Assembly (NCBI GenBank): GCA_950022295.1
Contig: OX465598.1
Coordinates: 168,534,001 to 168,598,000 of the forward strand
Direction: 5' to 3'
Source: Bromus sterilis
Lineage: Eukaryota > Streptophyta > Magnoliopsida > Poales > Poaceae
DNA length: 64,000 bases
This document shows, in pieces, positions 1-11,192 of this stretch; within the stretch, counting starts at the first letter, position 1, and each line of letters begins with the position of its first letter. The notes beneath the pieces are model-generated. The model was given only the letters and a program-made list of their open reading frames with translations, did not search any database and had not been told where the DNA came from. The position numbers and the translations under genes are program-made.

Positions 1-1534
1 ATACATAAAAGGCAGGGAAAGCATGGAAAATTGAGATAAAAAACATTCATACAGGAACATATGTGAAATGTAAATGGAGAAGTCATAGCCATGATTTGAT
101 CGATCAAAACGTACCTGATAGGCAATGGAAACATATAAAATTGAGTTGAAAATAAAATTTAACATTATAGGAAACATATGTTGACAACGAAATAAGCATA
201 TTTATTGATTATTTTAGGAAGCACGACAATGTCAACACAATATTATCGGTCTTTGTAGGAAGCACATACCATTGATATTAGCAGCATTTGTACCATCAAG
301 AGGATCTGTAGCGTCCTTAACATTCTAACTGAACCCACTGTAAGCCATTTCGAGATGAAGGAACAAAAGCATTTTTTTCTAGATGACCGAAGCATAGTGA
401 GTACAATGTAGAAGCACATAGGCATGAAGCTAGAAAATAATGCAAAGGGTGCATTACTATCGTTATCTGGAAGCATCAAATTTTGAAAACGATTAATTAA
501 AAAAATCCTGCCAACCATGGACGCATATATATTTTGAAAGCTCGGTAGACAAGAACCAATGAAATTAAGTTTTTTGAACATTTGTCAACTTCATTGGATT
601 ACTAGAATTATCTACAAAATCCTCCTACATCAAGTATAAGAATAGACCTAATACATAAACATAAGAATACACGAGGTCTTCTGTCTTCAATTAGAGGGGG
701 ATTTTTTTAGATCTGAATTCAATTCCAACTTGTCCTTCCGTCTGGAGTGCCTCCCGCATCCAATCTGATACATTAGAAGAACAACAACATAAGAGGATGG
801 GAGCTTGACCACCTACTGCCACGATGAAGAGTGTGCAATGTCGTGGAGGACTCACTCCTTTCACATCGGTGGAGGCGTCGATGGGGTCGCTGTGGTTCTC
901 CGCGAAGAGGATGAATGGCGAAGCACGGGGGGAAAGCTGTCCAATGGTGTGCCCGGAGCTGGGCGGGGGTGTGGCCGGGGGGAGGTCGGTGGGGGCGAGG
1001 GAGAGAAGAGGATCTGGTCGGCAAGAGGCGAGATGAGCAGCGGCGACTGGCCAGGGAAAGGAAGGCATGGGAGAGATTTAGGGAGATGAGATATTAGAGG
1101 CGTGATGTGTGGCTGCTTAGTGTTTTTTCTGCATGGAAGCAACAAAAATGTCCCCTTGATTTCAATTGAATCAACGGCAAAAAAGAGGTCTGACACTGCC
1201 TTGTAATCAGACTATAGTACCAAAGCGTTTTCCAATTGATTTTGAACTTGTTTCCTACTAAACGTTCTGCTAATGTTTGGTAGGAGTACCCAAACAAGCA
1301 CTTGAACGTGGGTAGGTACCACCGGGTGCGGCTAGCAGGCAACCTCTCACAGCCCTGGCCGTTCAAATTTCGAAACCGCAGATGCGTGTGAGGAAGAAAT
1401 TAATTGGGTACGAGGAAGGATGACGTGGCAGCGAGCGAGCGAGAAATGGTTAACGGAAGCCAGCCAAGTTTTTTTTATGAGGGGCAGCCAAGTTTACCTA
1501 TGGCTGTGGGACCTCTCACTGTGCCAGATGCTGC
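1..1534. other. Upstream intergenic region, no confident gene
   Basis: The first about 690 bases are AT-rich and hold no convincing coding region. Bases 800-1090 form a GC-rich island that is open in several frames on both strands. Read on the minus strand it resembles the pyrimidine-rich first exon of a plant transcript, followed further along that strand by AT-rich DNA. A divergent minus-strand transcript is therefore possible, but nothing in the translations matches a family I know. The region directly precedes the MITE and promoter of the co-repressor gene. Confidence 0.5.
691..1068 (-). CDS. Hypothetical small ORF, weak support
   Basis: A 125-codon open frame on the minus strand within the GC-rich island. 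The predicted product is rich in Pro and Ser in its first half and has a Cys run (LLCCCSS) in the second. I do not recognise a domain. It overlaps open frames on both strands, as expected by chance in GC-rich plant DNA, and it could equally be untranslated leader of a divergent transcript. It lies head to head with the TOPLESS-related gene, about 800 bp from that gene's TATA box, so a shared promoter region is conceivable. Transcript evidence would decide. Confidence 0.12.
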   Translation of the reverse strand: MPSFPWPVAAAHLASCRPDPLLSLAPTDLPPATPPPSSGHTIGQLSPRASPFILFAENHSDPIDASTDVKGVSPPRHCTLFIVAVGGQAPILLCCCSSNVSDWMREALQTEGQVGIEFRSKKIPL

Positions 1535-1537
1535 TTA

Positions 1538-1791
1538 GGGCATGTACAATGGTGCTATCTTAGTTTTATCATGCTGATGTGGAGGAGAGAGAAACTGAAA
1601 AAAGGCTTTGCCTTTTCTTAGCTAAGAGATTACCTCTTAGTCATTCTTAGCAATAATTTTCTCACCACAAATTTAGGAATCTCTAGTTATTATAGCTAAG
1701 TTAAGATAGAACCCATTGTATAGCAGTTTTTTTGTCATATTTACGTGGCGACGCTAAGATAAAACAGTCTTATCAACCATTGTACATGCCC
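1538..1791. mobile_element. Tourist-like (PIF/Harbinger) MITE in the promoter
   Basis: A 254-bp element with matching 15-bp terminal inverted repeats: GGGCATGTACAATGG at the left and its reverse complement at the right. It is flanked on both sides by TTA (1535-1537 and 1792-1794), the target duplication typical of PIF/Harbinger elements. There is no coding capacity, so it would have moved using a transposase in trans. Its right end lies about 97 bp before the TATA box of the co-repressor gene, so it now forms part of the proximal promoter. Confidence 0.88.
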
Positions 1792-1887
1792 TTACCGGAA
1801 ATTTACCAAACTGCGTTTGCCCATTCTCGTCATTAAATTAAATTAACTTAAGTACGTATACTTAATTGGGCGGGGCTTCGTGGTTGC

Positions 1888-1896
1888 TATATAAAA
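1888..1896 (+). promoter_or_regulatory. TATA box of the co-repressor gene
   Basis: TATATAAAA followed by a GC-rich stretch and then a purine-rich leader. The ATG lies 468 bp further on, a plausible length for a long 5' leader. It is the only good TATA match between the upstream MITE and the start codon. The start site itself is inferred, not seen. Confidence 0.6.
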
Positions 1897-1938
1897 CGCG
1901 GCCCCAAAAAAACCAAAAGCAGAGCAGAAAAATAAAGG

Positions 1939-2055
1939 CGAGAGAGAGAGAGAAAGAGACTGGTTTTGGAGAGAGAAAGCGAAGTGGAGAGAGAGAGATA
2001 AGAAAGGCAAACCCGGCGGCTAGAGCCAAGGGAGCAGCAGCAGCAGCAGCAGCAG
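1939..2055 (+). repeat. 5'-UTR GA-rich and CAG simple repeats
   Basis: The leader holds GA runs (1939-1959 and 1986-1999) and an AGC/CAG trinucleotide run of between seven and eight units (2033-2055). GA-rich leaders are common in plant regulatory genes and can bind GAGA-type BBR/BPC proteins. The trinucleotide run is a likely length polymorphism between accessions. Confidence 0.7.
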
Positions 2056-2363
2056 AAGCACACGGCGGCGCCAGCCAAACCCTAGTCTACGTGCTGAGGC
2101 CGTGCGCCGCCGGGACCTGCAGATCCGCCGGAATCGGCGGAGATCCCGCCGGGATGGGTCCGTCTGGCCTCTGAGCGCCGTCCGTTTGGTCCCCGGGCTG
2201 CTAGGGTTTTCAGCTGCTCGTTGGGTGTCTGGTGCGGGTTTTTTGGGCGGTTGGGGACCTGCGCCGGCGGTTTTCTACCGAGATTTGGGAGGGGATCTGC
2301 CGCCAAGGCGGGAGTTCTCCCTCGTCGTGAGCGCTGGAGACGCAGGGCGGGATCGGGGGAGCC

Positions 2364-5300
2364 ATGTCGTCGCTCAGCAGGGAGCTGGTCTTCCTCATCC
2401 TGCAGTTCCTCGATGAGGAAAAGTTCAAGGAGACGGTGCACAAGTAAGTGTCGTCTGCTTGATCAAGACCCAGTTTTGGAGCTATCTGGACGGACTCGTT
2501 GAACCTGTTTTTTTTTTTTTTGGGTCGCGCAGGTTGGAGCAGGAGTCGGGCTTCTACTTCAACATGAAGCACTTCGAAGACCTGGTCCAGGGCGGGGAGT
2601 GGGACGAGGTGGAGAGGTACCTCAGCGGCTTCACCAAGGTGGAGGACAACCGCTACTCCATGAAGATATTCTTTGAGATCCGCAAGCAGAAGTACCTTGA
2701 AGCCCTCGACAGGCAAGCCTCTCCTCCTGCTCATTGCTCAGCACCAACACCGATTTCTGCTCAACTGGGTTGTCTTTTTGCAGGCATGATCGGGCCAAGG
2801 CAGTGGAGATACTCGTCAAGGATTTGAAGGTGTTTGCCTCTTTTAATGAGGAGCTGTTCAAGGAGATAACACAGCTGCTGACTCTTGATAATTTCAGGTG
2901 TGGTTCGTTTGGAGCATTTTGGTAATAGTAGCATAACGCATGTGCATTGGGCCAATGTGGATGTAATTGTGTGTGTCTCAATGACTAACAGGCAAAATGA
3001 GCAGCTGTCCAAATATGGGGATACAAAGTCAGCCCGGAATATCATGCTCATGGAGCTTAAGAAGCTTATTGAGGCAAACCCTCTGTTCCGAGACAAGCTT
3101 AATTTCCCTCCATTTAAAGCCTCAAGACTGCGCACATTGATCAATCAAAGGTGTTTGGTTGATTTAATTTATTGCATGCATTTAATTCCTTGTTAGCATG
3201 TTACTATTTTTTTTTCTCTCCAGAGGGATGCGATCTGCTTGCAGTTTTTGCTAATACTTCTAGAGCAAATAAGATTTGCTGCAAGTAAGATTCTGTATAA
3301 ATTCGTGTACATAGCAGGCAAGCTCATGTTTTTCCTAATGGCACTTATAACATTGGAAATGAGCTGTCATGAAGCTGCTATACTGGGAGGGTTTCCGTTT
3401 CTATATGTTTTGTTCTGGCTGTATACTATGTTGCCATCTTTCCTTAAAATTGATGGATGAGTAAGACAAAGGGGTGTGCAGTGTTTATATGGAAACTAAC
3501 TCAGAAGTTTAGCACTTCACGATGTAAGGGGTATTTATGATTCTTGATTGTCAATGGTCATGCTCCAACCAATTACTTCAGAAATTAAGATTAAGATGGA
3601 TGGTTGTGTAAAAGGCAAACAGATTTAGCATTGTCTAAGTGCTTTACCAAATCCTGGTTGTAGTTGTGAAGAGGAGTTGTCCTTTCCATTTCATAAATGT
3701 TGTCAATGCTTACTTGGGACATTTGATTGCTTGCACTTTAGGGGTTGTCTATTCGTAAGTTGCCTGAATATTTTCCTCATCTTAGGCTCTGTTCGGTAGT
3801 TCTCCAACTTCCCAAACTCCCCAACTCCAGCTCCGTGCTCCGTCTGCCAGCTTCTCAAGTGAACTCCAGCGATCAAAAAACGTTCGGGGATACAACTCCC
3901 GATTTTTCTCTTGGTAGGCACGGGCTGCTAGCCCATCTGTGTAGTACTCAGCCCAACTGGAGGAAAGGCCAGGCTGAGGGCATGATTCGAGGGAGATAAT
4001 ATGAGGGGAACGGGCGACTGGTTGCTGCACGAGAGAAAAAGCGGAGGCGCGAAGTGGTACAAGTCGTCACTTGCCGGTGGCATGCCACTGTAATTTCTGT
4101 GAACTCTAGCTTCGATGCTTCTGAGGAGCTCGGTTTTCCCTGCTTCCCAACTCCGCATATTTTGCACTAGATGGATCGCCAGCTTCTTATCCTCAACTCT
4201 TGGGTTTATTTCGTTCGGCTCAACTCCAAACATGGACTTGGAGAAGCCAGCAGCTGGAGAGCTACCGAACACGCCCTTAGTCACATTTCTAAGCCTTCTG
4301 ATCAACATCCAACCACTCTTATCTGACGCCACTCCAGATATAACATATGGAATAAAAATTGTGCAGAGTACACTAAAACTGCACCCTTTCAAGAGTGTAA
4401 CTTTAGGTCGACTAATATGCAATTTCAGGAATTTATGGTAATTTCAATGAACTGAGAATTAGCAAAATCATGAATTTTAGGTGCTCATTCATAGCTTCTT
4501 ACCTTGGTAATCTATTTGGTATAATTTTTTTCTTTCAAGATTTGGTTGGTGCCAGTTGGAAACTCTTTATGGCAAGTCTTGCAGAACATAACAAAAAATG
4601 TGTAGGTTTATGACGTGCCATATTTTTTCTTCTGCATACTGCCTATTCTTAACACATGCAATGGTTGGTGTTTTGCTGTTTCCATAATGAAGACCTACAA
4701 GGCTTTCAGTATTGCCTTCTCTTGTTTTAGTTTCTTGTGGAGGGTGATGCTAACCGGAGTGCTTTGATTTTTTATGTGATTTAGTCTTAACTGGCAACAT
4801 CAGCTTTGCAAGAATCCGAGACCAAACCCTGACATAAAGACATTATTCACGGATCACTCCTGTGCTGCTCCTACCAATGGAGCAAGAGCTCCTCCTCCTG
4901 CCAATGGTCCTCTTGTTGGACCAATCCCCAAGTCAGCTGGATTCCCTCCAATGGGTGCTCATGCTGTACGTATCACGGCACTGGTTGAACATTTTGACTT
5001 TTTATATCATCCCATCATTTACTATATACTCAAACTTGCAGCCGTTTCAACCTGTGGTTTCACCATCTCCAAATGCAATTGCTGGTTGGATGACAAACCC
5101 CAATCCCTCTTTACCACATCCTGCTATTGCACAAGGGCCACCTGGTCTTGTTCAGCCACCAAACACAGGTATCATAAACTGCAATTCAGCAAAAATGGTG
5201 TCTGTCACTGTTGCAATGTTGTTCGATTTTTATTTTGATGCTCTATTTGTTTGCAGCGGCGTTTCTAAAGCATCCAAGGACTCCTACAAGTGCGCCTGGA

Positions 5301-8300
5301 ATTGACTATCAGTCTGCAGATTCTGAACATCTGATGAAAAGAATGCGTGTAGGCCAGCCAGATGAGGTATTTGGGTGAACCTGGACTTGCCATTGATTCT
5401 CCTCTTTTACTGATTTCTGTAACAATGGATTGATGAAACAGTTTTGACACCTTAAAAAAACTATGTTAGGTGTCATTCTCTGGTGCAAGCCATCCTCCCA
5501 ATGCTTACAGTCAAGAAGACCTCCCCAAACAAGTTGTTCGCACACTCAATCAGGGTTCTAATGTTATGAGCCTGGATTTCCATCCTGTTCAACAAACTAT
5601 TCTTCTAGGTACATGCTTCAAACACTTTGCTTGGTTCTTGAATTTTTCACTTTGTTAGTCGATATTATGTATTTAAGTGTTCTGTTGTAAAACAGTTGGA
5701 ACAAATGTTGGTGACATCGGGATATGGGAAGTTGGTTCACGCGAAAGGATAGCACACAAAACATTTAAAGTTTGGGATATTGGCTCCTGCACCTTGCCTT
5801 TGCAGGTCAATATTTCAGTGATCAATTCTTGATCTATTTTATTCCGCGATGTTAACTTTTAATGTGCTGTAAGCCTGCAGCATTCTGACTTTCATTGTTG
5901 TGTTCTGATGCATAAAATGTGTTGTTCTTTGTTCAGGCTGCACTAATGAAAGATGCTGCAATATGTGTCAATAGGTGTCTGTGGAGCCCTGATGGAAATA
6001 TTCTAGGTATGGAAACATGCTGTTTAACTGCATTATTCACATACATGCCATTCTAAATAAAAAGCTAGTTCTGTTTTGAAAAAAAAACTAGTATTTGGGC
6101 ATTGTTCTGTACTTAGGATTCCTTGCAACTTTTCTTGCTTGTATGTAAAATTGATTCTTTAAGCTTGATTTGATTCTCAGGTGTGGCATTTTCAAAGCAT
6201 ATAGTTCAGACTTATACGTTTGTTCCTAATGGAGAGTTAAGACAGCAAGCAGAGGTACATACATATCAATGAGAGTAGATATCAAAATAGTTTTCCATGT
6301 ACCTCTATAATTTCCAAACTAATCCTCGTTGGAATCCCTTAGTTCTCTAACTATTTGTTTATTTGTGAATTGCAAAGATTGATGCTCACATTGGTGGGGT
6401 CAATGACATTGCATTCTCTCACCCCAACAAGTCCCTATCAATTATTACATGCGGTGATGACAAACTCATTAAGGTGAGGTTACTCATATGATGTCACTAT
6501 TTTTAGAATGAAAGAGCACATCCTTAGCATGCTTGCACATTTCATTTGCAGGTATGGGATGCTCATTCCGGACAAAAGCAGTACACATTTGAAGGCCATG
6601 AGGCTTCAGTGTACTCTGTTTGCCCTCACTACAAGGAGAACATTCAGGTACTTTCTTGATGATTTCACCTCTGCCATTCTTAAGCTATGCTCTGCCATAA
6701 GGCTTCTCTTAGCGTGTCAGCTTCACTTAGTTTAATTTTAGTATCTCAGTGCTCCTACTTCAAATTATTTCATTTTATCATTTGTCTGTGGGTTTCTACA
6801 ACTTTAGCTCCTCTGCAGTTTATCTTTTCTACTGCCATCGACGGAAAAATCAAGGCATGGTTATACGACTGTTTGGGTTCACGGGTTGACTATGATGCTC
6901 CTGGACATTGGTGTACTACCATGTCTTATAGTGCTGATGGTTCAAGGTGAGAAGCTTCAAGTGAAAAATTGAGCTAGCATGCTGAAGGATGGAAGATCTA
7001 CATTATGCTTCATTTTCTTTTTAAATTTCACAACCATATAATTTGTATGTTTTTTAATTTCCTTGCAGGCTCTTCTCTTGCGGAACTAGTAAAGATGGTG
7101 ATTCCCACTTGGTCGAGTGGAATGAGACTGAAGGGGCTATTAAGAGGACATATAATGGCTTCAGGAAACGATCACTAGGTGTTGTCCAGTTTGACACAAC
7201 GAGAAATCATTTTTTGGCTGCTGGAGATGAATTCGTTGTTAAATTCTGGGATATGGATAACACTAACATATTGACAACAACAGATTGTGAGGGTGGACTT
7301 CCTGTAAGTGTATTTCTGTGGCTTTCATTAAGAATGCACATACCAAGGGTTTTTTGCTTGAGTTTTACTGATTTATGCAGGCAAGCCCGCGCTTGAGATT
7401 CAATAGAGAAGGGTCATTGCTCGCTGTTACCGCAAACGATAATGGAATAAAAATATTAGCAAACACCGATGGGCAGCGGTTGCTGAGGATGCTAGAGAGC
7501 AGGGCTTTTGAAGGCTCTCGTGGACCTCCTCAACAAATTAATACCAAGGTTATGATGCATCTACTTTTCATTAATGTTTGCTTGTGTCCTAGGTTGGTAT
7601 AAATATTATGTCAATTTGGTCCTTTGTTAGGTTTCTAGTTTTCTGGTATTTCTTTGTTTTTACTCTATGCTGAAATCTTTCGTTGAGCCTATCAATGTTG
7701 CCTACAGTCTTAGGGCATCTTCAATAGTTTGTTGGTTAGCTTGTTGGTAAAAGTAGCCATGTCATCAACCAACAACTCATCATACAACTACTTCAATAGA
7801 GTATGTAGTTTGCCCAACTGGAGGTGAGAGAATGCATGAGGTTGCTCTCTTGTTCCACCTTGGAGCTTGTGCAAGGGTTGTTGGATCATGTACATACACT
7901 TTCCTCTGTATCCTTATTTATTCTATGCCACATTATAAAAAATCTTATGTAGCAAATTCTATCAACACCTATCTTATAACTATTGGACAGGCCCTTAAGC
8001 GACATTTGCATCCAGCTGTATCTGTAAGGTGCACTCAAGATTAGTTCCAATGAGGATTTTGAAATAATTATCTCATTTAACTAGCAATAATTCCACTCTA
8101 GCTGCCTAATGTTGCTTTCTGTTTTAGCCTGGTAATTACTGAAGTTCGTATTAATAAGTACCACGTACTCACTTCTGTTTTTTAATGTAGACTCCATTGA
8201 TCAACAACCTTGGTTCTGCTTCAAATGTATCTAGTCCCATAGCAGTGAACTCAGAGCGACCTGATAGGATGTTGCCTGCAGTATCACTGAGTGGACTGGT

Positions 8301-11192
8301 TAGTTCTCACAGCTTTTCTTGTTATTCAATATACGTTGGCTTTCTAAATACCCAACCAAATTTGCAGGCATCTATGGATGTTAGCAGAACACCCGATGTT
8401 AAACCAAGAATAACAGATGAATCTGAAAAGATGAAGACCTGGAAGTTGGCCGACATTGTTGATTCAGGACATCTTCGGGCCCGGCGTTGTCCAGATACAG
8501 CAGCATCTCCAACAAAGGTATGTTGGCAAAGTTGCATAATTATCTTTAGATACCTGTATGTTTTGTTGAGTTATAACTTATAAATATTGATCATGCACTT
8601 GATATTTGCCTGTAGTTATTTCATAAAGGTCTATGTTTGACCCTCTGTTTGTCAGGACATTTTGATGTATTCTTTAGTCTTTTGTAAATTTCTTTTGTAA
8701 ATTGGCAGTTCAGTAGAGTCAAGCAAATTTCTTTATGCTCTTGGGCAATGTAAAATTTCTGACGAGTCACTGTTTTTTTGTTTCCTCAATAGGTTGTCCG
8801 TTTGCTATATACAAATAGCGGAGTTGCACTTTTGTCTCTCGGTTCCAATGCTGTTCACAAGCTGTGGAAATGGCAGAGGAGTGAGAGGAATCCTAATGGC
8901 AAGGTAGACTGAAGAATTGTATTTATTTGGATTTCAGTTGCAATCTTTTTTTGCTTGCCTTCTGAATTATCTTGACTCTCTTTTGTTAGTCTACCGCATC
9001 TGTTTCGCCTCACCTGTGGCAACCAGCAAATGGGATTCTAATGACAAATGACACAAGTGATGGCAACCCGGAAGAAGCAACTGCCTGCATTGCGTTATCT
9101 AAAAATGACTCCTATGTAATGTCTGCATCTGGTGGCAAAGTTTCATTGTTCAATATGATGACGTTTAAGGTAATAGCTTCTCCAGCATATAACCAACAAA
9201 CTGTCCCCACCCCTCTGTACCAACCATGCACATTCATGGTAATATAGTTTCCTGATAAGCCAAGAACCATAACTGTGTTACTGCTTTTATCTGACTTTCC
9301 TGATTAGACATGTGGAATTTGTCACAGGTCATGACTACATTCATGGCACCTCCACCTGCTGCGACTTTCCTCGCATTCCACCCACAGGACAATAATATTA
9401 TTGCTATAGGAATGGAGGACTCGACCATTCAAATCTACAATGTCCGTGTTGATGAGGTGCATGCTGTTAACTGACACTCGAGTTGAAGTGTCATTGCTGT
9501 TAAATACTCCCTCCGATCCATAATAAGTGTCGCTCACTTTGTACTAGATGAGCGACACTTATTATGGATCGGAGGGAGTAATATGTTTTGTATCTCCTCT
9601 TGCTTTGCCCTATGTGATGTATCAGAGATTACGCTTAGGGTAAATCTAGTTTCAGCCCAAGCTCACCCCATCAATTTTTTTCTTAGCCCAAATTTTGCTT
9701 ACGGTTTTGGTTGCCCATGTCCGTCCAATGTTGGCAAGAAAAATGAACTAGAGTGGAGAGATGAACAAGGGCATGCCAAAATTATTGGCAACCATGCAAA
9801 CATGGTCCAAAATCTTAGCCATGACAATTTTTTTGGTAAGGTAGATTTTGGTCACAAACCAAACGTAACCTTACAATTTCAACACTCTAAAGACTTGGGG
9901 TGTTGGTCTGGTAATAATTGAATCCTTTCATGTTCAATTTGCACTTAGGATTTATTTATTTTGCACTAAATCTTGATTCGAAAGCGATGTACTAATGTCA
10001 ACTCAACAAAATTACTTAGGTCAAAAGCAAGCTCAAGGGTCATCAGAAAAAGATTACTGGACTGGCATTTTCTCAATCAATGAATGTCCTTGTATCTTCT
10101 GGTGCTGATGCTCAGGTACAAACTTCACTACATGTTATAATCGCTATGCGGAAATGGTTCAATTCATATTTGGTCGCATGGCAGGCGATTCATTAGTCTG
10201 TTCATTGTGTTTCCTTTGCGATTGGGCAAACAACTACTATGCCATAATATATTTGTTCTCAAATCATCTATTGCCGAAACCAAATTTCGCAGCTATGCGT
10301 CTGGAGCATTGATGGTTGGGAGAAGAAGAAATCAAAATATATCCAACCCCCGGCAAATCGTTCTGGTGCTTTAGTTGGCGATACAAGGGTGCAGTTTCAC
10401 AATGACCAAACACATCTTCTGGTAGTTCATGAGAGTCAATTGGCAATCTATGATGGAAATTTTGAATGCTCGCGCTCGGTCAGTAGTCATCACTAATTCT
10501 TCTTTTTGTATCTGCTTGTTACTTTCCATATTCACATAGTTTCTTACCCTAGGTTTACACCATACCACTGCATTTTTTTTGGGTGAATGACCACGGCGTG
10601 TTATTGCTAAATATTTGCTTCTCCTTTATGGATTATTGTTACTGGGTATTATGATCATCTTCATTGATTTCCCCCTCTGTTATGCGATAATGCAGTGGTA
10701 CCCAAGAGATGCACTCCCAGCTCCAGTTTCGAGCGCAATATACTCGTGTGATGGTCTACTGGTTTATGCTGGTTTCTGTGATGGTGCTATTGGAGTATTT
10801 GAAGCGGAGTCCCTTAGGTTGCGTTGCAGGATTGCACTTTCTGCTTATGTGCCCCCTTCAATATCTAGGTATGCCCAGTGTCACTGTTTGTTTTCTGTTT
10901 CCATACGTAGCATTTTACTTCTTATTCCAAGTGACCATTATCTTATTCTCCCTGCTACATTTTCTTATCCAATAGCGGGGGAAGTGTGTACCCCATGGTT
11001 GTAGCCGCGCATCCCTTGGAGCCTAACCAGATTGCAGTTGGCATGAGTGACGGGGCAGTTCATGTGGTTGAGCCGCTGGACGCGGACCCAAAGTGGGGAG
11101 TTGTGCCTCCCCAGGATAACGGAGCCCACACGTCGATGTCATCAACTCCAGCAGCATCTAACAACCAGGCATCTGATCAACAGATGAGATGA
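2364..11192 (+). CDS. TOPLESS-related transcriptional co-repressor (TPL/TPR), 25 exons
   Basis: Encodes a predicted 1138-residue nuclear co-repressor. The family bridges DNA-bound repressors carrying EAR motifs (Aux/IAA, NINJA, ERF types) to histone deacetylases and Mediator. Visible regions: LisH near residues 4-36 (start MSSLSRELVFLILQFLDEE), CTLH to about 92, the rest of the EAR-binding TPD to about 210 (KYGDTKSARNIMLMELKKL), a Pro-rich linker about 195-300, the signature LMKRMRVGQPDE near 306-317, then WD40 repeats to about 1100 (FKVWD, IKVWDA, FIFSTAIDGKIKAW, VVKFWD, HKLWKWQR, LCVWS). Length fits the 1130-1150 usual for the family. The ATG sits in good context and opens the LisH domain. 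No frameshift or premature stop was found, so the gene looks functional. It is closest in memory to the rice TPR1/ASP1 type; which paralogue is not settled here. Confidence 0.96.
2713..2783 (+). other. GC-AG intron 2 of the co-repressor gene
   Basis: The exon ends ...GACAG and the intron opens GCAAGCC. The next exon starts GCATGATCGG and restores the family sequence DRHDRAKAVE. No GT donor nearby keeps the frame. An AG|GCAAG donor is the accepted GC-AG subclass consensus. It falls within the N-terminal TPD, so inefficient splicing would truncate the protein early. Confidence 0.8.
3785..4276. mobile_element. Tourist-like MITE in intron 4
   Basis: A 492-bp element with imperfect terminal inverted repeats, GGCTCTGTTCGGTAG at the left and CTACCGAACACGCCC at the right (12 of 15 positions pair), bracketed by TTA duplications (3782-3784, 4277-4279). 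The TGTTCGGTAG core is typical of grass Tourist elements. The open frames it contains on either strand are by-products. It accounts for about a third of the 1634-bp intron, the longest in the gene. Confidence 0.85.
7713..7994. mobile_element. Tourist-like MITE in intron 16
   Basis: A 282-bp element. The left end GGGCATCTTCAATAG pairs with the right end CTATTGGACAGGCCC, with a few mismatches. TTA target duplications sit at 7710-7712 and 7995-7997. It has no coding capacity. It belongs to the same broad PIF/Harbinger group as the promoter and intron 4 elements, but its ends differ, so this was a separate insertion rather than a duplication. Confidence 0.85.
9507..9578. mobile_element. Stowaway (Tc1/Mariner) MITE in intron 21
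   Basis: A very short 72-bp Stowaway. Arms 9507-9536 and 9549-9578 are perfect 30-bp inverted repeats starting CTCCCTCCGATCC, separated by 12 bases. The TA target duplication is at 9505-9506 and 9579-9580. The CTCCCTCCG end is the hallmark of Triticeae Stowaway families. Transcribed within the intron, it would fold into a long perfect RNA hairpin that Dicer-like enzymes could process. Perfect arms suggest recent insertion or gene conversion. Confidence 0.93.

Larger units (their letters stand above)
2364..11192 (+). other. Exon structure of the TOPLESS-related gene
   Basis: Coding exons: 2364-2443, 2533-2712, 2784-2897, 2992-3150, 4785-4965, 5042-5168, 5257-5366, 5470-5608, 5696-5805, 5937-6006, 6181-6254, 6378-6473, 6552-6647, 6819-6946, 7069-7303, 7381-7548, 8191-8298, 8368-8517, 8793-8903, 8990-9169, 9328-9456, 10020-10115, 10293-10478, 10696-10868, 10976-11192. 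They sum to 3417 bases, exactly 1139 codons with the TGA stop. Every junction was placed by splice consensus and by keeping the TPL protein in frame. All introns are GT-AG except intron 2 (2713-2783), which begins GC. The three longest, introns 4, 16 and 21, are the three that carry MITEs. Confidence 0.9.

Noticed and set aside
1866..2174. Upstream frames ahead of the co-repressor ATG
   Set aside because: They cover the GA/CAG-rich leader. Orthologous TPL proteins begin at the MSSLSREL start, so these are 5'-UTR frames.
3928..4422. 164-codon minus-strand frame
   Set aside because: It lies mostly within the intron 4 MITE and runs past its border.
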